Assembly (NCBI GenBank): GCA_944368925.1
Contig: CALVXG010000015.1
Coordinates: 1-59,369, forward strand
Source of the DNA: an uncultured Clostridia bacterium
GTDB lineage: Bacteria; Bacillota; Clostridia; Christensenellales; Borkfalkiaceae
Length of the DNA stretch: 59,369 nucleotides
Direction: 5' to 3'
The notes under the pieces are model-generated. The model had not been told where the DNA came from. It made no database searches and worked only from the letters and a program-made list of their open reading frames with translations. This document shows, piece after piece, positions 14,292-22,556 of the stretch. How positions within the stretch are numbered: position 1 is the first letter of the stretch; every line of letters starts with the position of its first letter. A program made the position numbers and the translations under genes.

Positions 14292-16046
14292 ATGATAAAA
14301 AAATTAAAGAAAGCATTTACGATCACGGAGCTTGTGATCGTGATCGCGGTGATAGCGATCCTTGCGGCGGTTTTGATCCCGACGTTTACGACTTTGATTG
14401 ATAAAGCGAATCAGTCCTCGGATATTTCGGCGGTACGTGATATGAATTTGGCATTGAAAAATGCGGAAGCGGCAGGGAATAAACCTGAAGGCGCTAGCCA
14501 GGCAATGGATATATTGGAAGAAGCAAATTTGGACGCGCGCGGGTATAAAGCTCTTGCGGGTGATCATGTCATTTATTACAATTTGGATCTGAATGCAGTT
14601 CTTTATATGTATGTTGGTGAAGACGGCTATGTAGTCGAATTTCCGGCAGAATATAAAGATGTCAGTTTTTATGATGAAAGCTATACAGGAAAATGGTTTG
14701 ATTTGAGCGCAAGGATGGCTGGCGATGAGACTTGGAAAAATGCGACACAGGTTCCTGTAACGCAGCTTAGCACTTTGTTGGTGACAACTGCTCCGAATGA
14801 AGGTGAAGAGGTCACTGAAACTGAGACGACTTCTGCCGTCATTATGAACGGGGACAAAATCGTAGGGGCAAAAGTTGATACTGCACCGAGACTCGTTTCC
14901 GTCGTGGAATATATCGAAACGTTGGAAGACGAAGGAGAAAACTTTACTTTGATCTTGGGTAATAACGTCGATTTGATGAATTCCGAGTGGAAACCAATTT
15001 CCGAATATCGTGGTAATTTCTATGGGAATTATCATACCATCGATAATATGCAGATTACAGATGCAACCGCGGAAGCAGAGCCTTACAGTGCAGCTACGGA
15101 CAAAAATGATTATTACTATTATGGATTTATATCTGTTTTCTCGGGTACGGCTTTTGAAAATGTGGTCTTTGATAATGTTATAATTGATCAGCCTGGTCAA
15201 AGTTATGATATCGGTGAAGGGCATGAAAGAGGTAATCACACAGTTGGGGGAGCAATTGGTGGAGTTATTGTTCCGAAAAAAGATTATACGTCTAAGGATG
15301 AGGTTAGTATTAAAAACGTAGTGGTAAATGGAAGTATTACAGCTTTTAGCCGTGGAGGCGGTATTATAGGATATATTGGAGGATATCAGGCAACAGAAGG
15401 TGATAAATCAGGCAACAATCTTATGGAATGTACCGTTGTAGTGGAAGGTTGTGTAAATAATGCTGTAATTAAAACCAATGGATATAATGTTTACAGAACA
15501 GGCGGCGGGATATTAGGAACATCTAATCAGAGAGCTGCAATATCTAAAATTTTAATTAGTGATTGTGTAAACAATGGAGACATTACAGCTGCACGAGCTG
15601 GAGGAATCGTTTCAGATCTCCATGGAACAGGCACTATTTCAATTTCCCTTTGCGTAAATAACGGTAATCTTGCAACAACTTGTACCCAGACACAGAATAC
15701 ATATTTATGGGGTGGGGCAGGAGGAATTATAGCATTCTTACCTTGCAATAACACTTATAATATCACCATAAGCAATTGTACTAATGCTGGAGATATTATA
15801 GATGAAGTCCAGATTGATACTCATAAGATTTCATTAGGCTATATTATTGGTGGAGCGGACCATGGTTCTTATGGTAACGGACAGACAACATGGACTATGT
15901 CGTTGACTTTAAGTGGTAATGAAAACAGTGGTGGTACATTTGTTAAAAATGATGAGCACGTTACTTTAGAAGGAATACGTTTGAATGGAAATTATAAGTC
16001 TCCTTCAGAAACTACAGTACAGGATTGGTTGCGTGTAAATGATTAA
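14292..16046 (+). CDS. Type IV pilin-like protein with large repeat-rich surface domain
   Basis: A 584-residue protein. The N-terminus MIKKLKKAFTITELVIVIAV is a prepilin leader; cleavage would fall before Phe9, leaving the conserved Glu at mature position 5, although the residue before the cut is Ala instead of Gly. A short pseudopilin-like alpha/beta region to about residue 140 leads into repeats of the form CVNNGDITAARAGGIVSDL, typical of GLUG-type right-handed beta-helix surface proteins (residues 210-560), with many GGG(I/A)IG turns. Pilins are usually 120-200 residues, so this is a fusion. The second half (15200-16046) is more AT-rich than its surroundings. No prepilin peptidase or pilus motor gene is in the window. 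Probably an adhesin displayed on a short fibre or held in the membrane (inference). Confidence 0.8.
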   Translation: MIKKLKKAFTITELVIVIAVIAILAAVLIPTFTTLIDKANQSSDISAVRDMNLALKNAEAAGNKPEGASQAMDILEEANLDARGYKALAGDHVIYYNLDLNAVLYMYVGEDGYVVEFPAEYKDVSFYDESYTGKWFDLSARMAGDETWKNATQVPVTQLSTLLVTTAPNEGEEVTETETTSAVIMNGDKIVGAKVDTAPRLVSVVEYIETLEDEGENFTLILGNNVDLMNSEWKPISEYRGNFYGNYHTIDNMQITDATAEAEPYSAATDKNDYYYYGFISVFSGTAFENVVFDNVIIDQPGQSYDIGEGHERGNHTVGGAIGGVIVPKKDYTSKDEVSIKNVVVNGSITAFSRGGGIIGYIGGYQATEGDKSGNNLMECTVVVEGCVNNAVIKTNGYNVYRTGGGILGTSNQRAAISKILISDCVNNGDITAARAGGIVSDLHGTGTISISLCVNNGNLATTCTQTQNTYLWGGAGGIIAFLPCNNTYNITISNCTNAGDIIDEVQIDTHKISLGYIIGGADHGSYGNGQTTWTMSLTLSGNENSGGTFVKNDEHVTLEGIRLNGNYKSPSETTVQDWLRVND

Positions 16047-16053
16047 TCTAAAA

Positions 16054-16085
16054 AACAGCGGAAGCAATTTGCTTCCGCTGTTTTT
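16054..16085. terminator. Bidirectional terminator between pilin-like gene and dapB
   Basis: A perfect 12-bp stem, AACAGCGGAAGC with GCTTCCGCTGTT, loop AATTT, T-run on the plus strand and an A-run on the other side, so it can serve both converging genes. Confidence 0.85.
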
Positions 16086-16097
16086 GTTGTATAAAAA

Positions 16098-16853
16098 TTA
16101 TTTCGTTAAAACGTCTTGCATGTCGTATTTGCCCGCGGGTTTGCCGTACATGAACTTTGCCGCTTTTACGGCGCCTGCCGCAAATACCTTTTTGCTGCGC
16201 GCGCTGTGTGAGATCGTGATGATCTCGTCTTCTCCCGCAAACATCACTTCGTGTTCTCCGACGATCGTGCCGCCGCGCACTGCGTGAATGCCGACTTCCG
16301 CTTTTTTGCGCGCCCCGACCATTCCTTCGCGTCCGTAAACGTATTCTTTCGTGCCGTCGAACGCTTCGTTCACGCTCTCCGCCAGCATATACGCCGTACC
16401 CGACGGCGCGTCCTTCTTCAGATTATGGTGCCTTTCAATGATTTCCACGTCAAACGATTCGCCCAAAAATTCCGCCGCCTCTTTGACAAGTTTCTGTAAA
16501 AGATTGATCCCTACGGACAGATTCGCCGTCTTAAAAACGGGTATGCTCTCCGCCGCCTTTTCGATTTGCTTGAGCTGTGCGTCGCTGTATCCCGTCGCCG
16601 CCAAAATTACGGCACATCCTGTCTTTTTCGCATAATTTAAAAGATTATCCAGATTCGCCGCGCTCGAAAAATCGATTACCGTATCCGGCTTTTCCTGTAC
16701 TTTTTCAAAACTGTCATACACGGGTACATTCTCAATGTTTCCGCTCTTTAAGTCTACGCCCCCGATACATTCCGTTTCGGCGTCTGCATTCACAAGCTCC
16801 AAAACATTCCTGCCCATATGTCCGAAAATTCCGCTGATCAGAATTTTTACCAT
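16098..16853 (-). CDS. dapB: 4-hydroxy-tetrahydrodipicolinate reductase
   Basis: A 251-residue cytosolic enzyme that reduces the product of DapA to tetrahydrodipicolinate with NAD(P)H, in the diaminopimelate/lysine pathway. The nucleotide-binding loop is GIFGHMGR (residues 8-15); the catalytic segment IERHHNLKKDAPSGTA holds His142-His143 and the lysines. The length is typical. It is the last gene of asd-dapA-dapB on the minus strand, separated from dapA by 213 bases that contain a palindrome. AAGGAGA precedes the ATG. Confidence 0.95.
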   Translation of the reverse strand: MVKILISGIFGHMGRNVLELVNADAETECIGGVDLKSGNIENVPVYDSFEKVQEKPDTVIDFSSAANLDNLLNYAKKTGCAVILAATGYSDAQLKQIEKAAESIPVFKTANLSVGINLLQKLVKEAAEFLGESFDVEIIERHHNLKKDAPSGTAYMLAESVNEAFDGTKEYVYGREGMVGARKKAEVGIHAVRGGTIVGEHEVMFAGEDEIITISHSARSKKVFAAGAVKAAKFMYGKPAGKYDMQDVLTK

Positions 16854-16971
16854 ATCGATCTCCTTATTCCTTCTTTTTTTATTTTTTCTTGCTCGATCGT
16901 TGTTCTTTTGTTAATCTGTCTTTGTATTCGCTTTTTTATTGTATCAATCGTTTCGCGTTGTTGATAAGAAT

Positions 16972-16991
16972 CCCCGCGCGTACGCGCGGGG
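16972..16991. repeat. Perfect 20-bp palindrome between dapA and dapB
   Basis: CCCCGCGCGT and ACGCGCGGGG abut with no loop. On the plus strand a run of T follows at 17000; on the operon strand there is no U-tract, so it is more likely an RNA-processing or stability element, or a DNA site, than an operon terminator. Confidence 0.55.
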
Positions 16992-17066
16992 AATTGCTTT
17001 TTTTTGTTTCGCCTGTGCCAAACGGTGCCGACGTTTTCTCGGCCGTGCCGATACGGCAGGGGAATG

Positions 17067-17960
17067 TCAGCCGTTCACCTTCAGCCCGAATTCGCGCAAT
17101 GCCATGCGCAGGGCGTCTGCATGCGCCGGTTCGATTTCCGTAAGGGGCGCGCGCGGGATCCCGCCGTCCATGCCGAGCATATTTGCCGCGGCTTTGGCGC
17201 AGATCGGATTGACTTCCGTAAAAAGATTGTCGATCACGGGCAGCATTTTGTCCTGAAGGGCATTCGCCGAAGCCAAATCGCCCTTTTTGACAAATTCATA
17301 CATCTGCTTTGTTTCTTTGGGCAGAATGTTGGAAGATACCGAAATCAGCCCTGCTCCCCCGATCGCAAGAATGGGGAGATTCAGATGATCGTCGCCCGAA
17401 TACAAATCGCATTTGCCGCGGATCATGCGCGCGGTCGTCACGATCTGCTCCATATTCCCGCACGCTTCCTTAATCCCCGCAATGTTTTCGATCTCCGCAA
17501 TGCGCTTCATCGTCGCGGGAAGGATGTTCACCCCCGTGCGCGGCGGCACATTGTAACAGATGATCGGTATGCTCACCGCATCCGCAATCGTCTTATAATA
17601 TTCGTAAATCCCGTTCTGCGTGCATTTGTTGTAGTAGGGGGTCACCACCAGCAGGCCGTCCGCCCCCGCCGCTTCCGCATTCTTGCTCGCACGCACCGCG
17701 TTCGCCGTGCAGTTGCTCCCGCTCCCGAATACGATCTTCGCACGCTTGCCGATCTTCTTCACCGAATACGCCATCACTTCCTGCTTTTCTTCCTCGGTCA
17801 TGGTCGCGGGTTCGCCCGTCGTACCGAGAATAACAAGCATATCCGTCCCGTTTTCGATCTGAAAATCGATCATCTTGCCGAACGCGTCAAAATTGACGCC
17901 TCCGTCTTTCGTAAACGGCGTGATCATCGCCGTCGCCGTACCGTTAAGAAAATTTAGCAT
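17067..17960 (-). CDS. dapA: 4-hydroxy-tetrahydrodipicolinate synthase
   Basis: A 297-residue TIM-barrel aldolase that condenses pyruvate with aspartate semialdehyde. GTTGEPATMTEEEK (from residue 46), the Tyr136 region and the Schiff-base lysine in IAGIKEACGN (Lys164) are intact. In spore formers the pathway also supplies dipicolinic acid precursors. It is the middle gene of the operon and lies 72 bases after asd. Confidence 0.96.
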   Translation of the reverse strand: MLNFLNGTATAMITPFTKDGGVNFDAFGKMIDFQIENGTDMLVILGTTGEPATMTEEEKQEVMAYSVKKIGKRAKIVFGSGSNCTANAVRASKNAEAAGADGLLVVTPYYNKCTQNGIYEYYKTIADAVSIPIICYNVPPRTGVNILPATMKRIAEIENIAGIKEACGNMEQIVTTARMIRGKCDLYSGDDHLNLPILAIGGAGLISVSSNILPKETKQMYEFVKKGDLASANALQDKMLPVIDNLFTEVNPICAKAAANMLGMDGGIPRAPLTEIEPAHADALRMALREFGLKVNG

Positions 17961-18032
17961 GAATCTACCCTCTGCCGATTTGTTTTTTTGCTGGAATACG
18001 CAAATGCTCTCTCATACTTCCGAAATCAAGTT

Positions 18033-19109
18033 TCAGATATAGTTCTTTGCACACAAAAGTTCCGCCATCAGCACCGCACCGCCTGCCGCGCCGCGCAGCG
18101 TGTTGTGCGAAAGGCATACAAACTTGTAATCGAACACGATGTCCTCGCGCAGCCTGCCCACCGATACCGCCATGCCGTTTTCCAGCATACGGTCCAGCTT
18201 CGCCTGCGGACGGTCGTTCTCTTCAAAATAGTGGATAAACTGCTTGGGCGCCGAAGGAAGTTTCAATGCCTGCGGCACTCCCGAAAATTCCGCCCACGCT
18301 TTGAGGATCTCTTCTTTGGTAGGTTTCTTGTCAAACGACACGAACACCGCCGCCGTATGCCCGTCCGATACGGGCACCCGCAGGCACTGCGCCGTGATCT
18401 TCGGGCTGTCCGCCGTCACGATCTCGCCGTTTTCGATATGCCCCCAGATCTTCAAAGGTTCGCGCTCCGATTTCTCTTCCTCGCCGCCGATATAGGGGAT
18501 CACGTTGTCGAGAATTTCGGGCATACGGTCAAACGTCTTGCCCGCTCCGCTGATCGCCTGGTAGGTCGATACCGCAACCTTCGAAACCCCGTATTTTTTC
18601 AGCGGATGCAGCGCGGGTACGTAGCTTTGCAGAGAACAGTTGCTCTTCACCGCGATAAAGCCGCGCTTCGTCCCCAGACGCTTTTTCTGCGCTTCGATCA
18701 CTTCCGCGTGCTCGGGGTTGATCTCGGGTATGATCATCGGTACGTCGGGCGTAAAACGGTGCGCCGAATTGTTCGAAATCACGGGCACTTCCGCCTTCGC
18801 ATATTTTTCTTCCAACGCCTTGATCTCGTCTTTCTTCATGTTCACTGCGCAGAACACAAAATCTACCATGCCCGCGATCTTGTCGATGTCTTTCTCCGCG
18901 TCCAGAACCACCATGTCCGCCATTTTCTCGGGAATAGGGGAGGTCATCGCCCACCTGCCCGCGACCGCGTCGCGGTACTTCTTCCCCGCCGATGCGGGCG
19001 ACGCCGCCAGCGCCGTCACATGAAACCACGGATGATTCTCCAAAAGCAGACTGAATCTCTGACCGACCATTCCCGTCGCGCCGATGATCGCCACATTGTA
19101 ACTCTTCAT
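18033..19109 (-). CDS. asd: Aspartate-semialdehyde dehydrogenase
   Basis: A 358-residue NADP-dependent enzyme that makes aspartate semialdehyde from aspartyl phosphate. GATGMVGQ (residues 10-17) binds the cofactor and the catalytic Cys158 lies in KSNCSL. The longer frame up to 19172 runs into the leader terminator, so ATG 19109 with AGGAG upstream is chosen. First gene of asd-dapA-dapB, directly controlled by the lysine riboswitch leader. Confidence 0.95.
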   Translation of the reverse strand: MKSYNVAIIGATGMVGQRFSLLLENHPWFHVTALAASPASAGKKYRDAVAGRWAMTSPIPEKMADMVVLDAEKDIDKIAGMVDFVFCAVNMKKDEIKALEEKYAKAEVPVISNNSAHRFTPDVPMIIPEINPEHAEVIEAQKKRLGTKRGFIAVKSNCSLQSYVPALHPLKKYGVSKVAVSTYQAISGAGKTFDRMPEILDNVIPYIGGEEEKSEREPLKIWGHIENGEIVTADSPKITAQCLRVPVSDGHTAAVFVSFDKKPTKEEILKAWAEFSGVPQALKLPSAPKQFIHYFEENDRPQAKLDRMLENGMAVSVGRLREDIVFDYKFVCLSHNTLRGAAGGAVLMAELLCAKNYI

Positions 19110-19146
19110 TTCAATACTCCTGTAAATATAGTTTGTGCGCTGCGCC

Positions 19147-19178
19147 GAAAAAAAACTGCGGCGCTTTTGCACCGCAGT
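19147..19178 (-). terminator. Lysine riboswitch terminator
   Basis: On the minus strand ACTGCGG and CCGCAGT pair around TGCAAAAGCG and are followed by eight U residues, between the aptamer and asd. Confidence 0.85.
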
Positions 19179-19248
19179 GAATAAGAATCATTGTCTGTCC
19201 GAATCGCGGCTTTGCATGCAGGCTCCGCCTCTTGTGATTCGGTTCGGG

Positions 19249-19414
19249 CTAATAGTTCTCCACGTTGGTGACAGTCGCAAAGGTCTTCTCCCTTGCGCCC
19301 AGCTGCAGGGGGGCGGATCCTTTCCTGCGCTTCGGCGGGGATGCCCTTTCCGTCTGTCAGATTTCCGCTTCCTTAACGACAGCCGTACTCTTGCTCGCCC
19401 GCTCCTCTATTTCG
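19249..19414 (-). ncRNA. Lysine riboswitch (L box)
   Basis: On the minus strand P1 is AATAG with CTATT. Conserved L-box strings appear in order: AGAGGAGCGGGC, AAGAGTACGG, GGAAAGGG, CGCCGAAG, GCTGGGCGCAAGGGAGAAG and ACTGTCACC, ending GTGGAGAACTAT. It lies between a consensus promoter and asd, with a terminator downstream, so lysine should switch off asd-dapA-dapB. Confidence 0.92.
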
Positions 19415-19421
19415 CAGGGGT

Positions 19422-19450
19422 ATTGTAGCATATCTTTCGTAAAATGTCAA
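19422..19450 (-). promoter_or_regulatory. Sigma-A promoter of the asd-dapA-dapB operon
   Basis: On the minus strand TTGACA (19445-19450), 17 bases, TACAAT (19422-19427), just before the lysine aptamer. Confidence 0.9.
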
Positions 19451-19532
19451 AGAATTTTTCGGCGGCCTCTTTAAATTCTTCGGTCTTCGCTCCTTGTTTG
19501 TAAAATTTTTCCCGCGCGCCGATACTTTTTAA

Positions 19533-19561
19533 TTGAAAAATTCCGCACTTTGTAGTACAAT
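19533..19561 (+). promoter_or_regulatory. Sigma-A promoter of the five-gene operon
   Basis: TTGAAA (19533-19538), 17 bases, TACAAT (19556-19561). Confidence 0.8.
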
Positions 19562-19609
19562 AGAATATAAGATTTTTACGGATACCTTCGTGTGTATCCG
19601 GGAGGTACT

Positions 19610-20908
19610 ATGGCGCAAGGCGAAAAAAAAGGTTTTATTGCCCGCATGCTCGAAGGAAAAGAACGCGACGAAGAATACGCGCGCAGCACTCTTCCTTCCA
19701 ACCGCTGGGCTCTGTTCTGGGATATTTTTAAAGGCAGATTCTCCAAACTCGTGATCGTCAATCTTCTGATGCTTCTCTTTTGCATCCCGTTGATCGCGGT
19801 CTATATCTTCCGCTACACGTGGCTCAACGTCATGGGCAGCACGTATCCCTTTTCCGGCGGACTGCTCGTCGGGTTCCCCGCTTACCCGAACATGGTAGGC
19901 GTTCCCGAACAGCTCGTCATCTCTTCGCAGCTCACGTTCGGGCTTTTCCTCGTCGTGGCTGCCCTGATCGCGGCGATCGGCATTTCCGGCGGTATGTACG
20001 TCATCCGCAACATGGTCTGGACGGAGGGCATCTTCGTCGCCAACGACTTCTGGCGCGGCATCAAGATCAACATCGTCATCGTGCTGGAATCCACGCTGTT
20101 CTATGCGGTCGCGTTGTGGCTGTTCACCTTCTCCATCGACTGGTCGCAGTGGATCCTCGCCGTCGGGGAAGGAAATTCCGTCTTAATGACCATTTCCATC
20201 GCCATTTCCTACATCGCCATCGCGATCGTGAGCATCATGTATCTTTGGATGCTTTCCATGGGCGGAAGCTATAAACTCAAGTTTTTCCAGCTTCTGAAAA
20301 ATTCCTTCCTGATGGCGTTCGGACTCATTTTCCAGAATGTTTTCTTTGTCGTACTCATGGCGATCCCGCTGATCCTCGTTCTGCTCGGATCTTTCTTCCA
20401 GATGGTCGGCATAATTATTCTTATTCTGTTCGGGTTGTCCTATATGCTTCTCGTCTGGCTGGATTATTCGCAATGGGCGTTCGATAAATTCTTCGAATCC
20501 AAGCGCGAAGGCGGAAAGGTCAACCGCGGTATTTACGCGAAAGTGGGCAAGGGCGGCGCGCAGAGCAAGGCCGTGCAGGAATACCAGGCGAACCTCGAAG
20601 CGGCCATGAGCGTCAAGAGCGACCTTTCCTCCCGCCCGATCAAACCGATCACGGACGAGCTGAAGGTGTACGAACTTCCCGATTCCTTCTCGCGCGAAGA
20701 CCTGAAAAAGCTGCGCGAATCCAAGGAGATCATCGCCGAGGATACGAAGAAATACGCGGAAGAACATCAGAACGACGAAAAATATGTGACGTATAACGCC
20801 CAGTTCGATAAGCCGAAGGAGGAAGAGGATCCCAAAGGCAAGAAGGGCAAGAAAGACAAAAAATCCAAGGCGAACGAAACCGAAGCGGACGGGAAAGACA
20901 AACAATGA
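19610..20908 (+). CDS. YesL-like (DUF624-type) membrane protein
   Basis: A 432-residue integral membrane protein. The segment FWDIFKGRFSKLVIVNLLML followed by FCIPLIAVYIF matches the start of YesL/DUF624 proteins, a family of unknown function. About six helices lie between residues 45 and 290. The last 130 residues form a soluble tail that is highly charged and ends in Lys/Glu repeats (GKKGKKDKKSK), unusual for the family. GGGAGG precedes ATG 19610. It heads a tight operon: the methyltransferase start overlaps its stop by four bases. Confidence 0.7.
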   Translation: MAQGEKKGFIARMLEGKERDEEYARSTLPSNRWALFWDIFKGRFSKLVIVNLLMLLFCIPLIAVYIFRYTWLNVMGSTYPFSGGLLVGFPAYPNMVGVPEQLVISSQLTFGLFLVVAALIAAIGISGGMYVIRNMVWTEGIFVANDFWRGIKINIVIVLESTLFYAVALWLFTFSIDWSQWILAVGEGNSVLMTISIAISYIAIAIVSIMYLWMLSMGGSYKLKFFQLLKNSFLMAFGLIFQNVFFVVLMAIPLILVLLGSFFQMVGIIILILFGLSYMLLVWLDYSQWAFDKFFESKREGGKVNRGIYAKVGKGGAQSKAVQEYQANLEAAMSVKSDLSSRPIKPITDELKVYELPDSFSREDLKKLRESKEIIAEDTKKYAEEHQNDEKYVTYNAQFDKPKEEEDPKGKKGKKDKKSKANETEADGKDKQ

Positions 20909-21633
20909 CAAGCGCATACACGTCGCTCGCCGAATGGTTTGAATATCTGAATGCAGACTGCGACTATGAAAAATGGTCGCAGTACTTGTATAACCGCCTT
21001 ACGGCGGCGGGGATCACGGGCGGAAAGGGCCTGGATATCGGCTGCGGGAGCGGTGCGTTCACCCGCGCGCTCGCCGCGTACGGGTTCGACATGACGGGCT
21101 ACGATCTGAGCGCGGAGATGCTTTCCAAAGCGGAGCGCCTGGGCACGGGCCCGCGGGTGCGGTATATCCTTTCGGACGCGCGCAAGGTGCGCGTCATGGG
21201 CGGACGGGCGGACTTTGCTATCTGCGTCAACGATTGTCTGAACTATATCCCGCAAAAGGACGTTCCCGCGTTTTTTGCACGCGTGAACGGGTGCCTGCGG
21301 AAGGGCGGTTGTTTCATTTTTGACGTATCGTCCCCACAGAAATTGCGCGAAACGATCGGAAACAATGCGTTTTGCGAAGATCGGGAAGAGCTGGCGTATC
21401 TGTGGTTCAACACGCTGTTTCCCGACCGCGTGGAGATGGATTTCACGCTTTTCGTCAAGGGCAAAGACGGGCGTTTCGACCGTGCAGACGAACACCACAC
21501 GCAATACATTCACGAAAAGGCCGCGCTCCTTTCGGCGGCGGAAGGCGCGGGGTTTGCGGTGCGCGCGGCGGAGGGCGCGTTCGGCGACGCGCGGGACACG
21601 ACGCGACTGAATTTTATCTGCGAGCGCCTTTGA
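20905..21633 (+). CDS. Class I SAM-dependent methyltransferase
   Basis: A 242-residue Rossmann-fold methyltransferase. Motif I is GLDIGCGSGAFT (from residue 42), followed by the acidic residue in MTGYDLSAEML and the CVNDCLNYIP segment of motif IV. The substrate cannot be inferred. The ATG overlaps the previous stop (ATGA), indicating translational coupling; Hsp33 follows 29 bases later. Confidence 0.85.
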   Translation: MTSAYTSLAEWFEYLNADCDYEKWSQYLYNRLTAAGITGGKGLDIGCGSGAFTRALAAYGFDMTGYDLSAEMLSKAERLGTGPRVRYILSDARKVRVMGGRADFAICVNDCLNYIPQKDVPAFFARVNGCLRKGGCFIFDVSSPQKLRETIGNNAFCEDREELAYLWFNTLFPDRVEMDFTLFVKGKDGRFDRADEHHTQYIHEKAALLSAAEGAGFAVRAAEGAFGDARDTTRLNFICERL

Positions 21634-21662
21634 CGGCGCTTCGGCATCGGAGATAAGAAATT

Positions 21663-22553
21663 ATGGAAAAGAAAAGAGATTGCATTCTGCGCGGACTCAT
21701 CTGCGGCGGCGAAGTTTCGCTCGCCGTGGCGGACACGACGTCGCTCGTGAACGAGGCGATCCGTATCCACAATCTTTCCGCGCTTTCGGCGGCGGCGCTG
21801 GGCAGGACGCTCACGGCCGCGGCCTATATGTGTTCTTCGCTCAAAGAAGACCGCGGCGCGCTGTCCGTCACAATCAAGGGGGACGGTGTCGGCGGCGGCA
21901 TCTATGTGAGCGGCGACAAGGCGCTGCATATGCGCGGGTACATCGAAAACCCGCAGGCGTACCTGCCTCCCAACGCTAAGGGGAAGCTGGACGTGGGCGG
22001 CTGCGTCGGCAGGAACGGGTACATATCCGTCGTGCGCGACGACGGCGAAAACCAGCCGTTTGTCGGGACGACCGCGCTCGTGAGCGGGGAGATCGGGGAA
22101 GATTTCGCCGCCTATTTTGCGTACAGCGAACAGATCCCGACGGCTCTCGCGGTCGGCGTGAAGATCGGCACGGACGGAAAATGCCTGGGCGCGGGCGGCG
22201 TGTTCATGCAGCCGCTTCCGGGCGCGAGCGAGGAGAGTATCCGCTTCGTCGAGGAAAACATCGGCAAATTCGGCGCGGTCAGCTCGATGATGCAGGAGCA
22301 TACGGCGGAAGAAGTCCTGCATGAATATTTCGGCGAGGTACAATTTTACACCGTTTTTCCCGAATATAAGTGCAATTGCAGCAGAAATTATATAGAGGGA
22401 GTGCTCGCCGCGCTGGGAGAGAAAGAACTGCGCGAGGCGATCGCGGAGCAGGGGAAGATCGAAGTGCATTGCCATTATTGCAACACCGATTATACCTTTA
22501 CTCCCGAAGACGCGGAAGAGATCATCCGGCGTTCGCACGAGGAGAGAGGTTAA
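21663..22553 (+). CDS. hslO: Redox-regulated chaperone Hsp33
   Basis: A 296-residue cytosolic chaperone activated by oxidation. The C-terminal zinc site has CNC (about residue 238) and CHYC (about 269) in the expected CXC plus CXXC pattern; the N-terminal domain has the GDGVGGGIYVSGD stretch typical of the family. All four cysteines are present, so the redox switch should work. It is the third gene of the operon, three bases before the TPR gene. Confidence 0.95.
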   Translation: MEKKRDCILRGLICGGEVSLAVADTTSLVNEAIRIHNLSALSAAALGRTLTAAAYMCSSLKEDRGALSVTIKGDGVGGGIYVSGDKALHMRGYIENPQAYLPPNAKGKLDVGGCVGRNGYISVVRDDGENQPFVGTTALVSGEIGEDFAAYFAYSEQIPTALAVGVKIGTDGKCLGAGGVFMQPLPGASEESIRFVEENIGKFGAVSSMMQEHTAEEVLHEYFGEVQFYTVFPEYKCNCSRNYIEGVLAALGEKELREAIAEQGKIEVHCHYCNTDYTFTPEDAEEIIRRSHEERG

Positions 22554-22556
22554 ACG

